DNA from: Streptomyces sp. H39-S7
GTDB lineage: Bacteria > Actinomycetota > Actinomycetes > Streptomycetales > Streptomycetaceae
Direction: 5' to 3'
Length of the DNA stretch: 64,000 bases
NCBI RefSeq assembly: GCF_027158205.1
Contig: NZ_JAPVLU010000008.1
Location: 165,769 to 229,768 of the forward strand
Made by a program: the position numbers and the translations under genes. The notes below the pieces were generated by a model. It was given only the letters and a program-made list of their open reading frames with translations, was not told where the DNA came from and did no database searches. Shown one piece after another: positions 10,811 to 20,164 of the stretch; the first letter of the stretch is position 1; the number at the start of each line of letters is the position of its first letter.

Positions 10811-10872
10811 TTGGTCTAGTCCTATCTTGGTCCAGACCATTGACATGCCTCCTGCTCAGGGAGTCCTATGAC
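10811..10872 (+). promoter_or_regulatory. Chitinase control region with two DasR-like boxes
   Basis: Two direct copies of a DasR-responsive-element-like sequence stand 16 bp apart: ATTGGTCTAGTCCTAT (10810-10825) and CTTGGTCCAGACCATT (10826-10841). Each matches the recalled dre consensus ACTGGTCTAGACCACT at 12 of 16 positions. A consensus -35 hexamer TTGACA (10840-10845) overlaps the second copy. A weak -10, TCCTAT, follows at 18 bp. Streptomyces chitinase promoters are known for such paired 12-bp repeats mediating chitin induction and glucose repression. Confidence 0.7.
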
Positions 10873-10931
10873 TCTCAAAACCGCCCTGCAGCAAGGGACT
10901 TGGCGGTCACCCCCTCACAGCTTGGACAAGC

Positions 10932-12455
10932 ATGAGAAGCATGCGCTCCCTCCGCGCGGTCCTCACCGCGACCGTCACCGCTGTGGCGGCCATGGGCCTG
11001 GCCACACTCAGCGGTGGCACCGCCCAGGCGGCCACCCCCCTGCCGGCCCACGTCTTCGCCCCCTACTTCGAAGCATGGACCGGCGAGAGCCCGGCCGCGC
11101 TGGCCGCCCAGTCCGGTGCGAAGCACCTGACGATGGCGTTCATCCAGACGGCGGCCAAGGGTTCCTGCACGGTGTACTGGAACGGCGACAGCGGCCTGCC
11201 GATCGCCGCGTCCTCCTTCGGCAGCGACATCAAGACCATCCAGTCGAGGGGCGGGGACGTCATCCCCTCGTTCGGCGGCTACACCGCGGACACCACCGGC
11301 ACCGAGATCGCCGACAGCTGCACCGACGTCAACCAGATCGCCGCCGCGTACGAGAAGGTCATCACGACCTACGACATCTCGCGGCTCGACATGGACATCG
11401 AGGTCGACTCGCTGGACAACACCGCCGGCATCGACCGGCGGAACAAGGCCATCAAGATCGTCCAGGACTGGGCGGCGGCCAGCGGCCGCAAGGTCGAGAT
11501 CTCCTACACGCTGCCGACGACCACCCACGGCCTCGCCCCCAGCGGTCTCGCCGTCCTGCAGAACGCGGTCGCCAACGGCGCGCGGGTCGACGTCGCGAAC
11601 CTCATGACGTTCGACTACTACGACAACGCCGCCCACAACATGGCGAACGACACCCAGACCGCGGCGCAGGGCCTGTACAACCAGCTCGCGCAGCTCTACC
11701 CGGGCAAGACCGCCGCCCAGCTCTGGGGCATGATCGGCGTCACCGAGATGGTGGGGGTCGACGACTTCGGTCCGGCCGAGACGTTCACCCTGGCCAACGC
11801 CACCCAGGTCTACAACTGGGCGGTCTCCAAGGGCATCAACACCCTCTCGTTCTGGGCGCTGCAGCGTGACAACGGCGGCTGCCCGGGCGGCGCCGCCGCC
11901 GACAACTGCTCCGGTATCCAGCAGAACACCTGGGACTTCACCCACATCTTCGCGCCCTTCACCAGCGGCACCACGACCCCGACCAACGACTTCTCGGTGA
12001 CCGCCACCCCGGCCTCCGGGTCCGTGGTCGCGGGCAGCTCCGCCGGCAGCACGGTGAAGACCGCGGTGACGGCGGGCCAGGCCCAGACGGTCAACCTCAC
12101 CGTCAGCGGAGCCCCCGCGGGGGTCACCGCCTCACTCAGCCCCACCTCCGTGACGGCCGGCGGCTCCTCGACGCTCACCGTCGCCACGACCGCGGCGACG
12201 GTGTCGGGCACCTACACCCTCAGCGTCACCGGCTCGGGCACCTCGGGCAGCCACACGGCGACCTACACCCTCACCGTCACCGGCGGCACGGGCCACCAGT
12301 GCACCGCGGCCCCGTGGGCCGGCAGCACCATCTACACCGGTGGGCAGCAGGTCTCCCACAAGGGCCACAACTGGAAGGCCAAGTGGTGGACCACGGGCGA
12401 AGAGCCCGGCACCACCGGCCAGTGGGGCGTCTGGCAGGACCTCGGCGCCTGCTGA
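10932..12455 (+). CDS. Secreted family 18 chitinase with chitin-binding module
   Basis: The 507-residue precursor has a Sec signal peptide ([18 protein letters not shown], cleaved near TAQA-A). A GH18 TIM barrel follows with the catalytic D-x-D-x-E at residues 153-157 (DMDIE) and the later NLMTFDYYD strand. Next is a threonine/serine-rich Ig-like domain (residues ~350-445). The C-terminal CBM5/12-type chitin-binding module reads [20 protein letters not shown] to [12 protein letters not shown]. The enzyme cleaves beta-1,4 GlcNAc polymer outside the cell. ATG 10932 is used; ATG 10941 would shorten the signal peptide by three residues. Upstream dre-like repeats support chitin-dependent control. 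Confidence 0.94.
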   Translation: MRSMRSLRAVLTATVTAVAAMGLATLSGGTAQAATPLPAHVFAPYFEAWTGESPAALAAQSGAKHLTMAFIQTAAKGSCTVYWNGDSGLPIAASSFGSDIKTIQSRGGDVIPSFGGYTADTTGTEIADSCTDVNQIAAAYEKVITTYDISRLDMDIEVDSLDNTAGIDRRNKAIKIVQDWAAASGRKVEISYTLPTTTHGLAPSGLAVLQNAVANGARVDVANLMTFDYYDNAAHNMANDTQTAAQGLYNQLAQLYPGKTAAQLWGMIGVTEMVGVDDFGPAETFTLANATQVYNWAVSKGINTLSFWALQRDNGGCPGGAAADNCSGIQQNTWDFTHIFAPFTSGTTTPTNDFSVTATPASGSVVAGSSAGSTVKTAVTAGQAQTVNLTVSGAPAGVTASLSPTSVTAGGSSTLTVATTAATVSGTYTLSVTGSGTSGSHTATYTLTVTGGTGHQCTAAPWAGSTIYTGGQQVSHKGHNWKAKWWTTGEEPGTTGQWGVWQDLGAC

Positions 12456-12520
12456 CCCCGTCCCACCCCCACGTGGTGCTGCCCCGGGCGGCGCGCGCCC
12501 GCCGGGCCTACAACAGAGAC

Positions 12521-12733
12521 ATGAGGACAGACGAGCTACCCGACGGATACGGCAGGGTGAGCATCGAGGCGGCCGACGAAGCCACGGTCGCCGTGATCGA
12601 GGAACTGCTGCGCCTGCACTTCCCCGCGGGTCCCGCGGTGCGCTACAGCGAACACCACGCCGTCACGGAGCCGCACCGCACGCTCCACCACCTCACCCTG
12701 ACCCTGGACATCCGGCCCTCCCCACAGCCCTGA
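12521..12733 (+). CDS. Small acidic protein, unknown function
   Basis: A 70-residue protein starting MRTDELPDGYGRVSIEAADE. The regular alternation (VSIEAADEATVAVIEELLRLHF, then HHLTLTLDI) suggests a small alpha/beta fold. There is no signal peptide and no recognisable family motif. It begins 65 nt after the chitinase stop on the same strand with only a weak GAGA ribosome-binding element. Third-position GC bias supports coding. Confidence 0.55.
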   Translation: MRTDELPDGYGRVSIEAADEATVAVIEELLRLHFPAGPAVRYSEHHAVTEPHRTLHHLTLTLDIRPSPQP

Positions 12734-12901
12734 CCAGGGGTTCGACGACCAAGGGGGCCCGCACGCCACTCAGCGCCGGAGCCGCCTTCCGGGCGCGGGG
12801 CGGCATCGGGCGGGACGGCCGTCCGGACTCCGGGGAGGCTCCGCCAGGATCGGCTGGACGCCGTGTGCGGGTTATGCGGCACATGAGCGCACACTGGGGC
12901 T

Positions 12902-13147
12902 ATGTCCCTACCCGCAACGCACCAATGCCGTACGTGTTCCACCGACGCCACCGACGGAACGACGCTGCACGAGGACCTTGTCGTGGGAGCGCCGCTGTCC
13001 ATGGAAGCACTCGACGAGGCGCAGCGCCTGGATCGGTTCGCCCGCAAGTACGCCCACGACGGCTGCCGGGTGACCGAGGTTCGGCAGGTCCCTTCCAGCA
13101 GCACCAGCGGTTACGCGTGGTCCGTCCGCTTTGTCGACCACGCCTGA
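12902..13147 (+). CDS. Small protein with N-terminal CxxC, unknown function
   Basis: An 81-residue protein, MSLPATHQCRTCSTDATDGT, with one CxxC pair at the start, a central helix (SMEALDEAQRLDRFARKYAHDG) and a beta-rich C-terminus ending VRFVDHA. Two cysteines alone do not make a complete zinc site, although a dimer could. Preceded by GGGG three bases before the ATG. It is followed by the convergent SMP-30 gene. No family recognised. Confidence 0.5.
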   Translation: MSLPATHQCRTCSTDATDGTTLHEDLVVGAPLSMEALDEAQRLDRFARKYAHDGCRVTEVRQVPSSSTSGYAWSVRFVDHA

Positions 13148-13279
13148 GAAAAGCTCCGGGTCGGCACCCTGGCACGACCGGCCCCCGCATGGCTTCTTCG
13201 ACGTCATGCCGGCTGTCGGTCGTGCTGGACGCGGGCGCGCGGGCACCTGTCGTGCCGGCCGCGCGTCCGCCCGCCACCG

Positions 13280-14116
13280 TCACGGCCAACCGGCCCCCGG
13301 CACCTCCACCTCGATGCTGAGCACCTGACCGCTGCCGGGAGCCACCAGCTCGGACATGCCCCGCCACTCCGCCGTCACCACGAACAGCGTCGTGCCGTCC
13401 TGCCCGCCGAGCGCGCACGCGAATCCGCCCCGGTCCAGCTCGACGACCCGTGACACCTCGCCGCCTTCGGCGACGCGTACGCATCGCCGGTTGGGCACGT
13501 CGGCGTACCAGACGGCGCCCTGGGCGTCGGTGCAGATGCCGTCGGGGGCTCCCTCGCCGAGGCCGGCCCAGACCCGCCGCCCGGACAGCCCCCCGTCCGC
13601 GCCGATGTCGAAGGCCACCAGGCTGTGACGGTAGGAGTCCGCGACGATCAGGGTGGAGTTGTCGGGCGTCACCGCCATCCCGTTGGGGAACGTGATGTCG
13701 TCGGCCACTTGGCGTACCGACCCGTCCGCCGTCACCAGGAACACGAATCCGGGCCTGACCTCCTCACCGGCCATCGGGTCGAAGCCGGCCCGGTTGACGT
13801 AGGCGTTGCCGCGGCCGTCCACCACGATGTCGTTCCATCCCGGCATGCCCAGCTCCGCGTGGACCACCAGGGACCGATCCGGCTCCCGGCGCAGCAACAG
13901 CCCGTCGGGGGACGAGACGATCAGCAGCCTCCCGTCCGGGAGCAGGGCGGTGCACAGCGGCAGGGACTTCACCCGCGCGATGACCTCGGTGCCACCCCGG
14001 GCGTCCAGAGCGACGACCTCGCCCGCGGTCCAGTCGGAGAAGTACAAGCGGTCACCGTTCCAGCGCGGCGACTCGAGCAGCCCCCGCCCGGTGAGCAGCG
14101 TTCGAACCTCGTTCAT
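13280..14116 (-). CDS. SMP-30/gluconolactonase-like six-bladed beta-propeller
   Basis: The 278-residue cytoplasmic protein shows the repeated blade signatures of the SMP-30/LRE family: ESPRWNGDRLYFSDWTAGEV, GWNDIVVDGRGNAYVNRAGF, FPNGMAVTPDNSTLIVADSY and APDGICTDAQGAVWYADVPN. These supply the Glu, Asn and Asp ligands of the single metal at the propeller centre. Members hydrolyse sugar or other lactones; the substrate here is unknown. ATG 14116 has GGGACGG just upstream. The gene is divergent from the following zinc-ribbon protein. Confidence 0.88.
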   Translation of the reverse strand: MNEVRTLLTGRGLLESPRWNGDRLYFSDWTAGEVVALDARGGTEVIARVKSLPLCTALLPDGRLLIVSSPDGLLLRREPDRSLVVHAELGMPGWNDIVVDGRGNAYVNRAGFDPMAGEEVRPGFVFLVTADGSVRQVADDITFPNGMAVTPDNSTLIVADSYRHSLVAFDIGADGGLSGRRVWAGLGEGAPDGICTDAQGAVWYADVPNRRCVRVAEGGEVSRVVELDRGGFACALGGQDGTTLFVVTAEWRGMSELVAPGSGQVLSIEVEVPGAGWP

Positions 14117-14259
14117 CCGTCCCACAGCCCTTCTTCCGCGCCGACCATGCCGTCGGCTCCCACCTTGTCCCACCTTCCATACGAACGGGCCCCGGCCATA
14201 TCGACGCTCCCGGACAAAGTCCGATGCGCTGCCCGCGTCACAGCCCGTAGCGTCGTGGC

Positions 14260-14817
14260 ATGAGCGGTTTCGCGACGCACCGGCGGCGGGTCCTCGACGA
14301 GGGCCTGCCCGCGCGCGTCCGGCACACGAACCTGCGCTCGTGCCTGGAGCACTTCGCGCCCTACGGTTTCCGGGCCACCTACCACCACCTGAGCTGGAGC
14401 GCGCGGCTGCCGAAGGATCCGGGGCGGGATCCGGGGTCGCTCGTGCGGGCCGTCGAGGAACTGCACCTGGCCCGGCAGCTCTGGCTCGCCGACGAGGCCG
14501 CCTACGCTTCCCGGCGGCGGCGCGAGAAGGCGCGGGGCATGCGGCAGCCGGTCGACGACGGCGGCTGGCGGGGTGGCCGGCCCGGGCCGGGGGTCCTCGT
14601 CCGGTGCCCCGACCCGACGCGTCATCCCACCGCGCCGCTCCCCGTCGTGGTCGAACGCGTCCTGCGCTCCTCGGTGCCGTCCGACGACGCCCGTGTCCCG
14701 GCGTGCCGGGTGTGCGGAGCGGGGAGCGACACCGTCGAGTGGCACGACGGGGGCTACTGGGTGCATCAGCTCTGCGCCGGCTGCGGGGCCGGTCTGGCGG
14801 TGGGACGCGCCTCGTAG
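14260..14817 (+). CDS. Protein with C-terminal zinc ribbon, unknown function
   Basis: A 185-residue basic protein. The N-terminal half (THRRRVLDEGLPARVRHTNL, then RATYHHLSWSARLPKDP) is helical, with a basic linker SRRRREKARG. The C-terminus carries two CxxC knuckles, CRVCGAGSDTVEWHDGGYWV and LCAGCGAGL, separated by about 20 residues: a probable zinc ribbon. It may bind nucleic acid or a partner protein, but I recognise no family. Confidence 0.6.
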   Translation: MSGFATHRRRVLDEGLPARVRHTNLRSCLEHFAPYGFRATYHHLSWSARLPKDPGRDPGSLVRAVEELHLARQLWLADEAAYASRRRREKARGMRQPVDDGGWRGGRPGPGVLVRCPDPTRHPTAPLPVVVERVLRSSVPSDDARVPACRVCGAGSDTVEWHDGGYWVHQLCAGCGAGLAVGRAS

Positions 14818-14969
14818 ACCGGCTACGGAGGGTTATCCGAGGTCGGCCGGAGATCGGCCCCGCAGGGCCCTCGCCGGGCCGACCCCCGCCCGCCCGGGTA
14901 CCTTCGAGATGTGTTCAGCTCCCCTGCAGGACGACACGCGGATGTGTGGCGCCATCCAGCGGGGACGCC

Positions 14970-15608
14970 ATGAGCTGGGACCTCCTGGCGGTCGACCCGA
15001 CGAGCGGGGCCTCACTGCTCGCGGCCTTCGGCGCGCTGGCCGTCCTGGTGGTGGTCTTCGCCGAATCGGGCCTGCTGGTCGTCGGTTTCTTCCTGCCCGG
15101 GGACACCCTCCTCTTCCCCGCCGGAGTGCTCTGCGCCGGCGGCGGCGACTCGGGACCGCACCTGTCCCTGTGGCAGGTGCTCCTCTGCGCCGCCGTCGGG
15201 TCGGTCGCCGGCGCGCAGGTCGGCTTTCTCCTGGGGCGGCACGGTGGCCGTGCGGCGCTGGCGCGCAGCCGGAGCGAACGGCTGAAGTCGGCGGTGTCCC
15301 GCTCGGACGAGCTGCTGCGCCGCTACGGATACCGCAAGGTGATCGTGATCGGCCGCTTCATCCCCCTGGTCCGGACGGTGCTGAGCCCTCTGGCGGGCGC
15401 ACTGAAGGTACCGGTGCGCACCTTCACCCTCTGGCAGATCGTCGGGGGCCTGGTCTGGTCGCAGAGCCTCGTGCTGGCCGGGTACTGGCTGGGGAACGCG
15501 GTGCCGGGCATCGAGCGCTATCTGCTGCTCATCGTCGCGCTGATCGTCGCCGTCTCGCTCCTCCCCCTGCTGTTCGAGGCCCGAGGACGACGTTCCCGGT
15601 CCCGGTAG
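14970..15608 (+). CDS. DedA/SNARE-associated family membrane protein
   Basis: The 212-residue integral membrane protein has the DedA signature: FAESGLLVVGFFLPGDTLLF near the first hydrophobic segment, an SVAGAQVGFLLGRHGG helix, and the re-entrant VIVIGRFIPLVRTVLSPLAG with its conserved Arg residues. A final transmembrane helix is LLLIVALIVAVSLLPLLF, followed by a basic tail. DedA proteins are implicated in membrane lipid flipping (undecaprenyl phosphate or phospholipid) and proton-motive-force-dependent homeostasis. ATG 14970 is preceded by GGGGACGCC. Confidence 0.9.
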   Translation: MSWDLLAVDPTSGASLLAAFGALAVLVVVFAESGLLVVGFFLPGDTLLFPAGVLCAGGGDSGPHLSLWQVLLCAAVGSVAGAQVGFLLGRHGGRAALARSRSERLKSAVSRSDELLRRYGYRKVIVIGRFIPLVRTVLSPLAGALKVPVRTFTLWQIVGGLVWSQSLVLAGYWLGNAVPGIERYLLLIVALIVAVSLLPLLFEARGRRSRSR

Positions 15609-15686
15609 CGCCGAGGCGCCGAGGGGCGCACGCGGGGTCTGTCCCATCTGTTGACAGTGTTCGGACATTGGAAGAAACTCCCTGCG

Positions 15687-15700
15687 GGAGAGCGCTCTCC
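15687..15700 (+). promoter_or_regulatory. LacI-type operator-like palindrome upstream of GH3 gene
   Basis: GGAGAGCGCTCTCC is a perfect 14-bp palindrome 71 bp before the GH3 start codon. It shares the GAGCGCTC core with the recalled CebR operator TGGGAGCGCTCCCA (10 of 14 positions). A LacI-family sugar repressor, of the CebR/BxlR type, is the likely reader. Confidence 0.5.
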
Positions 15701-15771
15701 AGCACCTTTGGCGTCACTATCCGAACGCACGAAGCAAGCCGCGCATCACACCCCACCTCACGGAGATGTGC

Positions 15772-18700
15772 ATGAGCCTCCTGTCTCTCCTCCTCCACCA
15801 CCTCGCCCGGCGCCGACGGCTGATCGCGGTGGTCCTCGCGGCGGTCCTCGCGACCGGCGGCGCACTCGGCGCCATGAACGTCACCGCGAACGCGGCCACC
15901 ATCCTGCTGTCGCAGGGCAAGCCCGCGACCGCGTCCTCGACGGAGAACGCGGGGAACCCGGCCTCGGCGGCGGTCGACGGCGACGCCGGAACCCGCTGGT
16001 CGAGCGCCGCCGCCGACCCGCAGTGGCTCCAGGTCGACCTCGGCTCCCCGCAGGACATCACCCAGGTCTCCCTCACCTGGGAAGCCGCCTACGCCACGGC
16101 GTTCACCATCCAGGTCTCCGCCAACGGCACCGCCTGGACCAACGCCTACTCCACCACCACGGGCACCGGCGGCCGTCAGGCGCTCGACGTGACCGCCTCC
16201 GGGCGCTACGTCCGGGTGTACGGGACGGCCAGGGCCACCGGCTACGGCTACTCCCTGTGGGAGTTCCAGGTCTACGGGGCCGGCGGTACCCAGCCCCCCG
16301 GCACCTGCGGCACCGGCAACGCCGCCCTGAACCGTCCGGTGACCGCCTCCTCGGCCGAGAACGGCGGCACCCCGGCCTCCGCGGCGGTCGACGGAAGCAC
16401 CGCGACCCGCTGGTCGAGCGCCGCCGCCGACCCGCAGTGGCTCCAGGTCGACCTCGGCTCCGCGCAGGACATCTGCCAGGTCTCCCTGAGCTGGGAGACG
16501 GCGTACGCCACCGCCTTCCAGATCCAGGTCTCGCCCACCGGCACCGGCAACTGGACCACCGTCCACACCACCACGGCCGGCGCGGGCGGAACGCAGAACC
16601 TCACCGTCAGCGGCAACGGCCGCTACGTCCGGGTGTACGGCACCGCGCGCGCCACCGCGTACGGCTACTCCCTGTGGGAGTTCGCGGTCCACACCGGCGG
16701 ACCCGGCGACCCCGGCGACCCGGGCGGCGGCGCCGTCATCTCCGCGTACCAGCAGGTCTCGGCCTCCTCATGGGAAGGCGCGAACGCTCCCGCGGCAGCG
16801 CTGGACGGGCGCACCAACACCCGCTGGTCGAGCCTGTCCACCGACAACCAGTGGCTGCAGGTGGACCTCGGCGGCCGGGCCACGATCAGCGGCCTGGCGC
16901 TGAACTGGGAGTCCGCCTACGCCACGGGCTACCACGTCGACGTGTCCGACGACGCCTCCACCTGGACGCCCCTCCACAGCACCGCCGGCGGCAGGGGCGG
17001 CGTCGAGAACCTCACCGTCACCGGCAAGGGCCGCTACGTCCGGCTGACCGGAACCGCCCGCGCCACCGGCTACGGCTACTCGCTGTGGGAGTTCCAGGTC
17101 CTCGGTACCCTCGACACGTCCACCGCCACCCCGCCCATGCTCTCCGGACCCACCAGGGCTCCCGCCACGCTGAACCAGTTCGCCCTGGCGGCGCCCGCGG
17201 ACCGGGCCATGATCACGAACACCCGCCGGCCGGCGCTGTCCTGGGCCGGCGTCGCGGGGACCGCCCGCTACGAGGTCTGGCTCAACATCAGCCGCACCGA
17301 CTACGACTTCGCGGCCTCCGGCAACCTGCTCGACCTCTACACCAAGGTCGCCGAACCCACCGGCACGGCCTACACCCCGACGTGGGACATCCGCGACCGG
17401 TGGACCTACCGGTGGTTCGTCGTCGCGGTGAACGGATCCGGCGCACGCACCACCTCCGACATCCGCACCTTCAGCGTCTACCTGCCCGACATCGAGACGG
17501 TGAACGACGGCGTCGCCGTCGTCAACGGCGCCCGGGACCTCAACAAGAACGGCACCATCGAGCCGTACGAGGACTGGCGGCGGCCGATCGAGACCAGGAC
17601 CGCCGACCTCCTGGGCCGGATGACCCTGGAGGAGAAGGCTTTCCAGATGTTCTACAACGTCCAGTCCTACCCGATGTCGGGCTGGCACTTCGGCCCGGCC
17701 CAACCCGCCGACCTGCACAACGTGCTGCTCTCCACGGCGGCCACCCGGCTGGGCATCCCGCCGGTGTCCGCGGGCGACACCACCGCCGGCTACCAGACCA
17801 CGTACCCGCTGCAGAGCGCGATGGCCGCGAACAGGGACTACCCGCTCGACTACAAGCTGGGCGACATGCAGCGCAAGGAGGAGCTGGAGGTCGGCGCCCG
17901 CGGCACCCTCTCACCGCTCGCCGAGGTCGGCACCAAGGTGCTCTACCCGCGCATCCAGGAGGGCGGCGGCGAGAACGCCGACGTCGCGGCGGCGCAACTC
18001 CGGGCACAGGTCGCCGGGCTCCAGGGCGGCCCCGAACTCAACCCCGGCTCCGTCCTCGCCACCGTCAAGCACTGGCCCGGCGAAGGCGCCGGCGGCGAGG
18101 CCGGCATCGTCTACGACGCGGTGACCATCAAGTACCACATGATCCCGTTCCGGGCCGCGATCGAAGCCGGAGCCGTCAACATCATGCCGGGGTACGCGGG
18201 CAGCTCCTACCTCGACCCGGGCGGTCCCGGCGCCGGTGACAGCGCGAAGATCCTCGACTACCTGCGGCAGAACATCGGTTACACCGGTCTGATCACCACG
18301 GACTGGCTGCCGTCCGGCGCCTGGGTGAACGCGGCCAACGCCGGTTCCGACGTGATGGGCGGCGCCGACCCGGGCGCCCCCGGGTTCACGATGGCAGGCT
18401 TCGAGTCGCAGGTGCCGCTCGCCCGCATCGACGACGCGGTCACCCGCGTCCTGCGGCTGAAGTTCCAACTCGGCATCTTCGACCACCCCTACGGCGACCC
18501 GGTCAACGGCCCCTACCGGTTCCACCAGCCCGCCTACACCGCTCTCGCCAACCAGGCGGCGCGCGAATCCAACACCCTGCTCAAGAACAACGGCGTACTC
18601 CCGGTCAAGCTCAACGCGGGGGACAACATCGTCGTCGCCGGTGCCCGCGCCACCGACGGCGCGGCGTGCTGCATCTGGTCGAGCTACTTCCACCCGGACT

Positions 18701-19284
18701 ACGGCTCGCTCACTCCGCTGCAAGCCGTCAAGGCCCGCGCCGCCAAGGCAGGAGTCAACGTCTACCAGGACACCGGCCCCTCCCCCAAGCTCGCCGTCGT
18801 GGCCGTGGGAGAGCCGTCCTACACCCACGCCACCTCCTGGGTGAACACCCAGCCCTACCTGCCGCCGGACCAACTCGCCATCATCCAGAACTTCAAGAAC
18901 CAGGGGATTCCGGTGGTGGTCGTCCTGACCCTGCCCCGGCCGATCGTGATCAGCGACTGGAACGGTCTGGCGGACGCCATCGTGGTGACCTACCGCGGTG
19001 GTGAGGAGACCGGACCCGCGACGGCCAGTCTGCTCTTCGGGGACTACACCCCCCGGGGCAAGCTGCCGTGGCAACTTCCCCGGAGCCTGGACCAGGTGCT
19101 CAAGCCCGGCGGCACCGACACGGTCGCGGACGCGAACGAGAAATGGGACCTGCCCTACGACCTCGGCGCCACGGATGCCCAACGCGCCGAGATCCGCGCG
19201 AAGATCGACGCCGGGCAACCGGTACCGACCACGTACGGCAACCCGCTCTACCCCTACGGCGCCGGCCTGACCGGCTGGAACTGA
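15772..19284 (+). CDS. Large secreted family 3 glycoside hydrolase with three CBM32-like domains
   Basis: The 1170-residue precursor starts with a signal peptide. Three F5/8-type C (CBM32-like) modules follow, at about residues 45-180, 185-320 and 325-450, each containing TRWSS...QWLQVDLG and GRYVR...GTARATGYGYSLWEFQV. A fibronectin-like linker comes next. The GH3 N-terminal barrel follows (RTADLLGRMTLEEKAFQM, then ATVKHWPGEGAGG and YTGLITTDWLPSG, where the Asp is the probable nucleophile), and then the second GH3 domain ending GNPLYPYGAGLTGWN. Beta-glucosidase or a related beta-glycosidase activity on cell-wall polysaccharide is expected. ATG 15772 lies five bases after GGAGA; ATG 15766 is too close. 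Confidence 0.88.
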   Translation: MSLLSLLLHHLARRRRLIAVVLAAVLATGGALGAMNVTANAATILLSQGKPATASSTENAGNPASAAVDGDAGTRWSSAAADPQWLQVDLGSPQDITQVSLTWEAAYATAFTIQVSANGTAWTNAYSTTTGTGGRQALDVTASGRYVRVYGTARATGYGYSLWEFQVYGAGGTQPPGTCGTGNAALNRPVTASSAENGGTPASAAVDGSTATRWSSAAADPQWLQVDLGSAQDICQVSLSWETAYATAFQIQVSPTGTGNWTTVHTTTAGAGGTQNLTVSGNGRYVRVYGTARATAYGYSLWEFAVHTGGPGDPGDPGGGAVISAYQQVSASSWEGANAPAAALDGRTNTRWSSLSTDNQWLQVDLGGRATISGLALNWESAYATGYHVDVSDDASTWTPLHSTAGGRGGVENLTVTGKGRYVRLTGTARATGYGYSLWEFQVLGTLDTSTATPPMLSGPTRAPATLNQFALAAPADRAMITNTRRPALSWAGVAGTARYEVWLNISRTDYDFAASGNLLDLYTKVAEPTGTAYTPTWDIRDRWTYRWFVVAVNGSGARTTSDIRTFSVYLPDIETVNDGVAVVNGARDLNKNGTIEPYEDWRRPIETRTADLLGRMTLEEKAFQMFYNVQSYPMSGWHFGPAQPADLHNVLLSTAATRLGIPPVSAGDTTAGYQTTYPLQSAMAANRDYPLDYKLGDMQRKEELEVGARGTLSPLAEVGTKVLYPRIQEGGGENADVAAAQLRAQVAGLQGGPELNPGSVLATVKHWPGEGAGGEAGIVYDAVTIKYHMIPFRAAIEAGAVNIMPGYAGSSYLDPGGPGAGDSAKILDYLRQNIGYTGLITTDWLPSGAWVNAANAGSDVMGGADPGAPGFTMAGFESQVPLARIDDAVTRVLRLKFQLGIFDHPYGDPVNGPYRFHQPAYTALANQAARESNTLLKNNGVLPVKLNAGDNIVVAGARATDGAACCIWSSYFHPDYGSLTPLQAVKARAAKAGVNVYQDTGPSPKLAVVAVGEPSYTHATSWVNTQPYLPPDQLAIIQNFKNQGIPVVVVLTLPRPIVISDWNGLADAIVVTYRGGEETGPATASLLFGDYTPRGKLPWQLPRSLDQVLKPGGTDTVADANEKWDLPYDLGATDAQRAEIRAKIDAGQPVPTTYGNPLYPYGAGLTGWN

Positions 19285-19296
19285 CCCGCACGGACC

Positions 19297-19335
19297 GGTG
19301 ACGGCCGCACCGCGGCAAGCGGTGCGGCCGTCACC
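19297..19335. terminator. Bidirectional hairpin terminator
   Basis: A perfect 17-bp stem (19297-19313 with 19319-19335) closes a 5-nt GGCAA loop between the convergent GH3 and RraA-like genes. There is no U tract, as is usual in Streptomyces. Confidence 0.8.
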
Positions 19336-19338
19336 GCC

Positions 19339-20037
19339 CTACTCCTCGATGGCACCGCCGGTCCGCCGCAGGTGCTGACGGAAGGTGAGTGAGGGATCGG
19401 CGGCGCGGCGTGCCAGGTAGTCGTCGAAGGACGTCTGCCGGCGGAGCGTCTCGCCCGCCCGGATCCGGCGGGCTTGCTCCCGTTCGGTCTGCCGGATGGC
19501 GTGCGCCGTCGCCAGCACCTCCTCGGCACGGTCGGCGGCGACGAACAGCACGCCGTCGGCGTCGCCGAACACGAGGTCGGCGTCACTGACCACATGCGGC
19601 CCGAACCGGGCGGTGGTCAGCGCCTCCGGCTCCCGCTCGTCCAACCGCACCGGTCCGGGCGGGTAGTTGCCGTAGCTGAACACCGGCAGCCCGATCTCGA
19701 CCAGCTCCGGGGTGTCGCGGTGCAGTCCCCACACCACCAGCCCCGCCAGCCCCGCCGCCCCGGCCTCCAGCACCGCGAGGTCACCGACACACGCCTCGTC
19801 CGACCGCCCGCCGTTGTCGATGACCAGCACGTCACCCTCCTCGGCCCGGCCGAACGCCTCCAGGAAGACATCCACACTGCCGTAGTGCCGCACCGGCAGG
19901 GCCCGTCCCGCGACCCGGTGACCCGGGACGACGGACCCGATCCCCGGGGGCGCGACACGCAGGGGCACACCGGCCCGGACGCAGGCATCGGCCATCAACG
20001 GCGTGGACAGGTCGGCGAAAGCCAGGTTCGCGGTCAT
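19339..20037 (-). CDS. RraA-like family protein (possible HMG/oxaloacetate aldolase type)
   Basis: The 232-residue protein has the RraA/MenG-like fold: FADLSTPLMADACVRAG at the start, DNGGRSDEACVGDLAVLEAG in the middle (the G-x-x-x-x-A-x-x-G-D region, here with C for the usual bulky residue), GLVVWGLHRDT, and VVSDADLVFGDADGVLFVA near the end. Members include 4-hydroxy-4-methyl-2-oxoglutarate aldolases and RNase E regulators; the extended C-terminal helix here is more like the enzyme group. ATG 20037. No pathway partner is adjacent. Confidence 0.82.
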   Translation of the reverse strand: MTANLAFADLSTPLMADACVRAGVPLRVAPPGIGSVVPGHRVAGRALPVRHYGSVDVFLEAFGRAEEGDVLVIDNGGRSDEACVGDLAVLEAGAAGLAGLVVWGLHRDTPELVEIGLPVFSYGNYPPGPVRLDEREPEALTTARFGPHVVSDADLVFGDADGVLFVAADRAEEVLATAHAIRQTEREQARRIRAGETLRRQTSFDDYLARRAADPSLTFRQHLRRTGGAIEE

Positions 20038-20164
20038 ACGCCGGACCTTACTGCGGCGCGCTGATGCGGAACAACAACGGTGCGGCGGCGGAACCCGGGT
20101 AGGTGCGTGGTGCACCGGATGTCTAAAGTGGAACGTTCGGTGAACGAAGCAGGAGGTAGATCGC

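Noticed and set aside
10709..10860. Plus-strand frame reading VVQCAERLLDWREADPSAYW upstream of the chitinase
   Set aside because: No start codon with a ribosome-binding site and no continuation upstream; it overlaps the DasR-like boxes, so it is best treated as promoter DNA.
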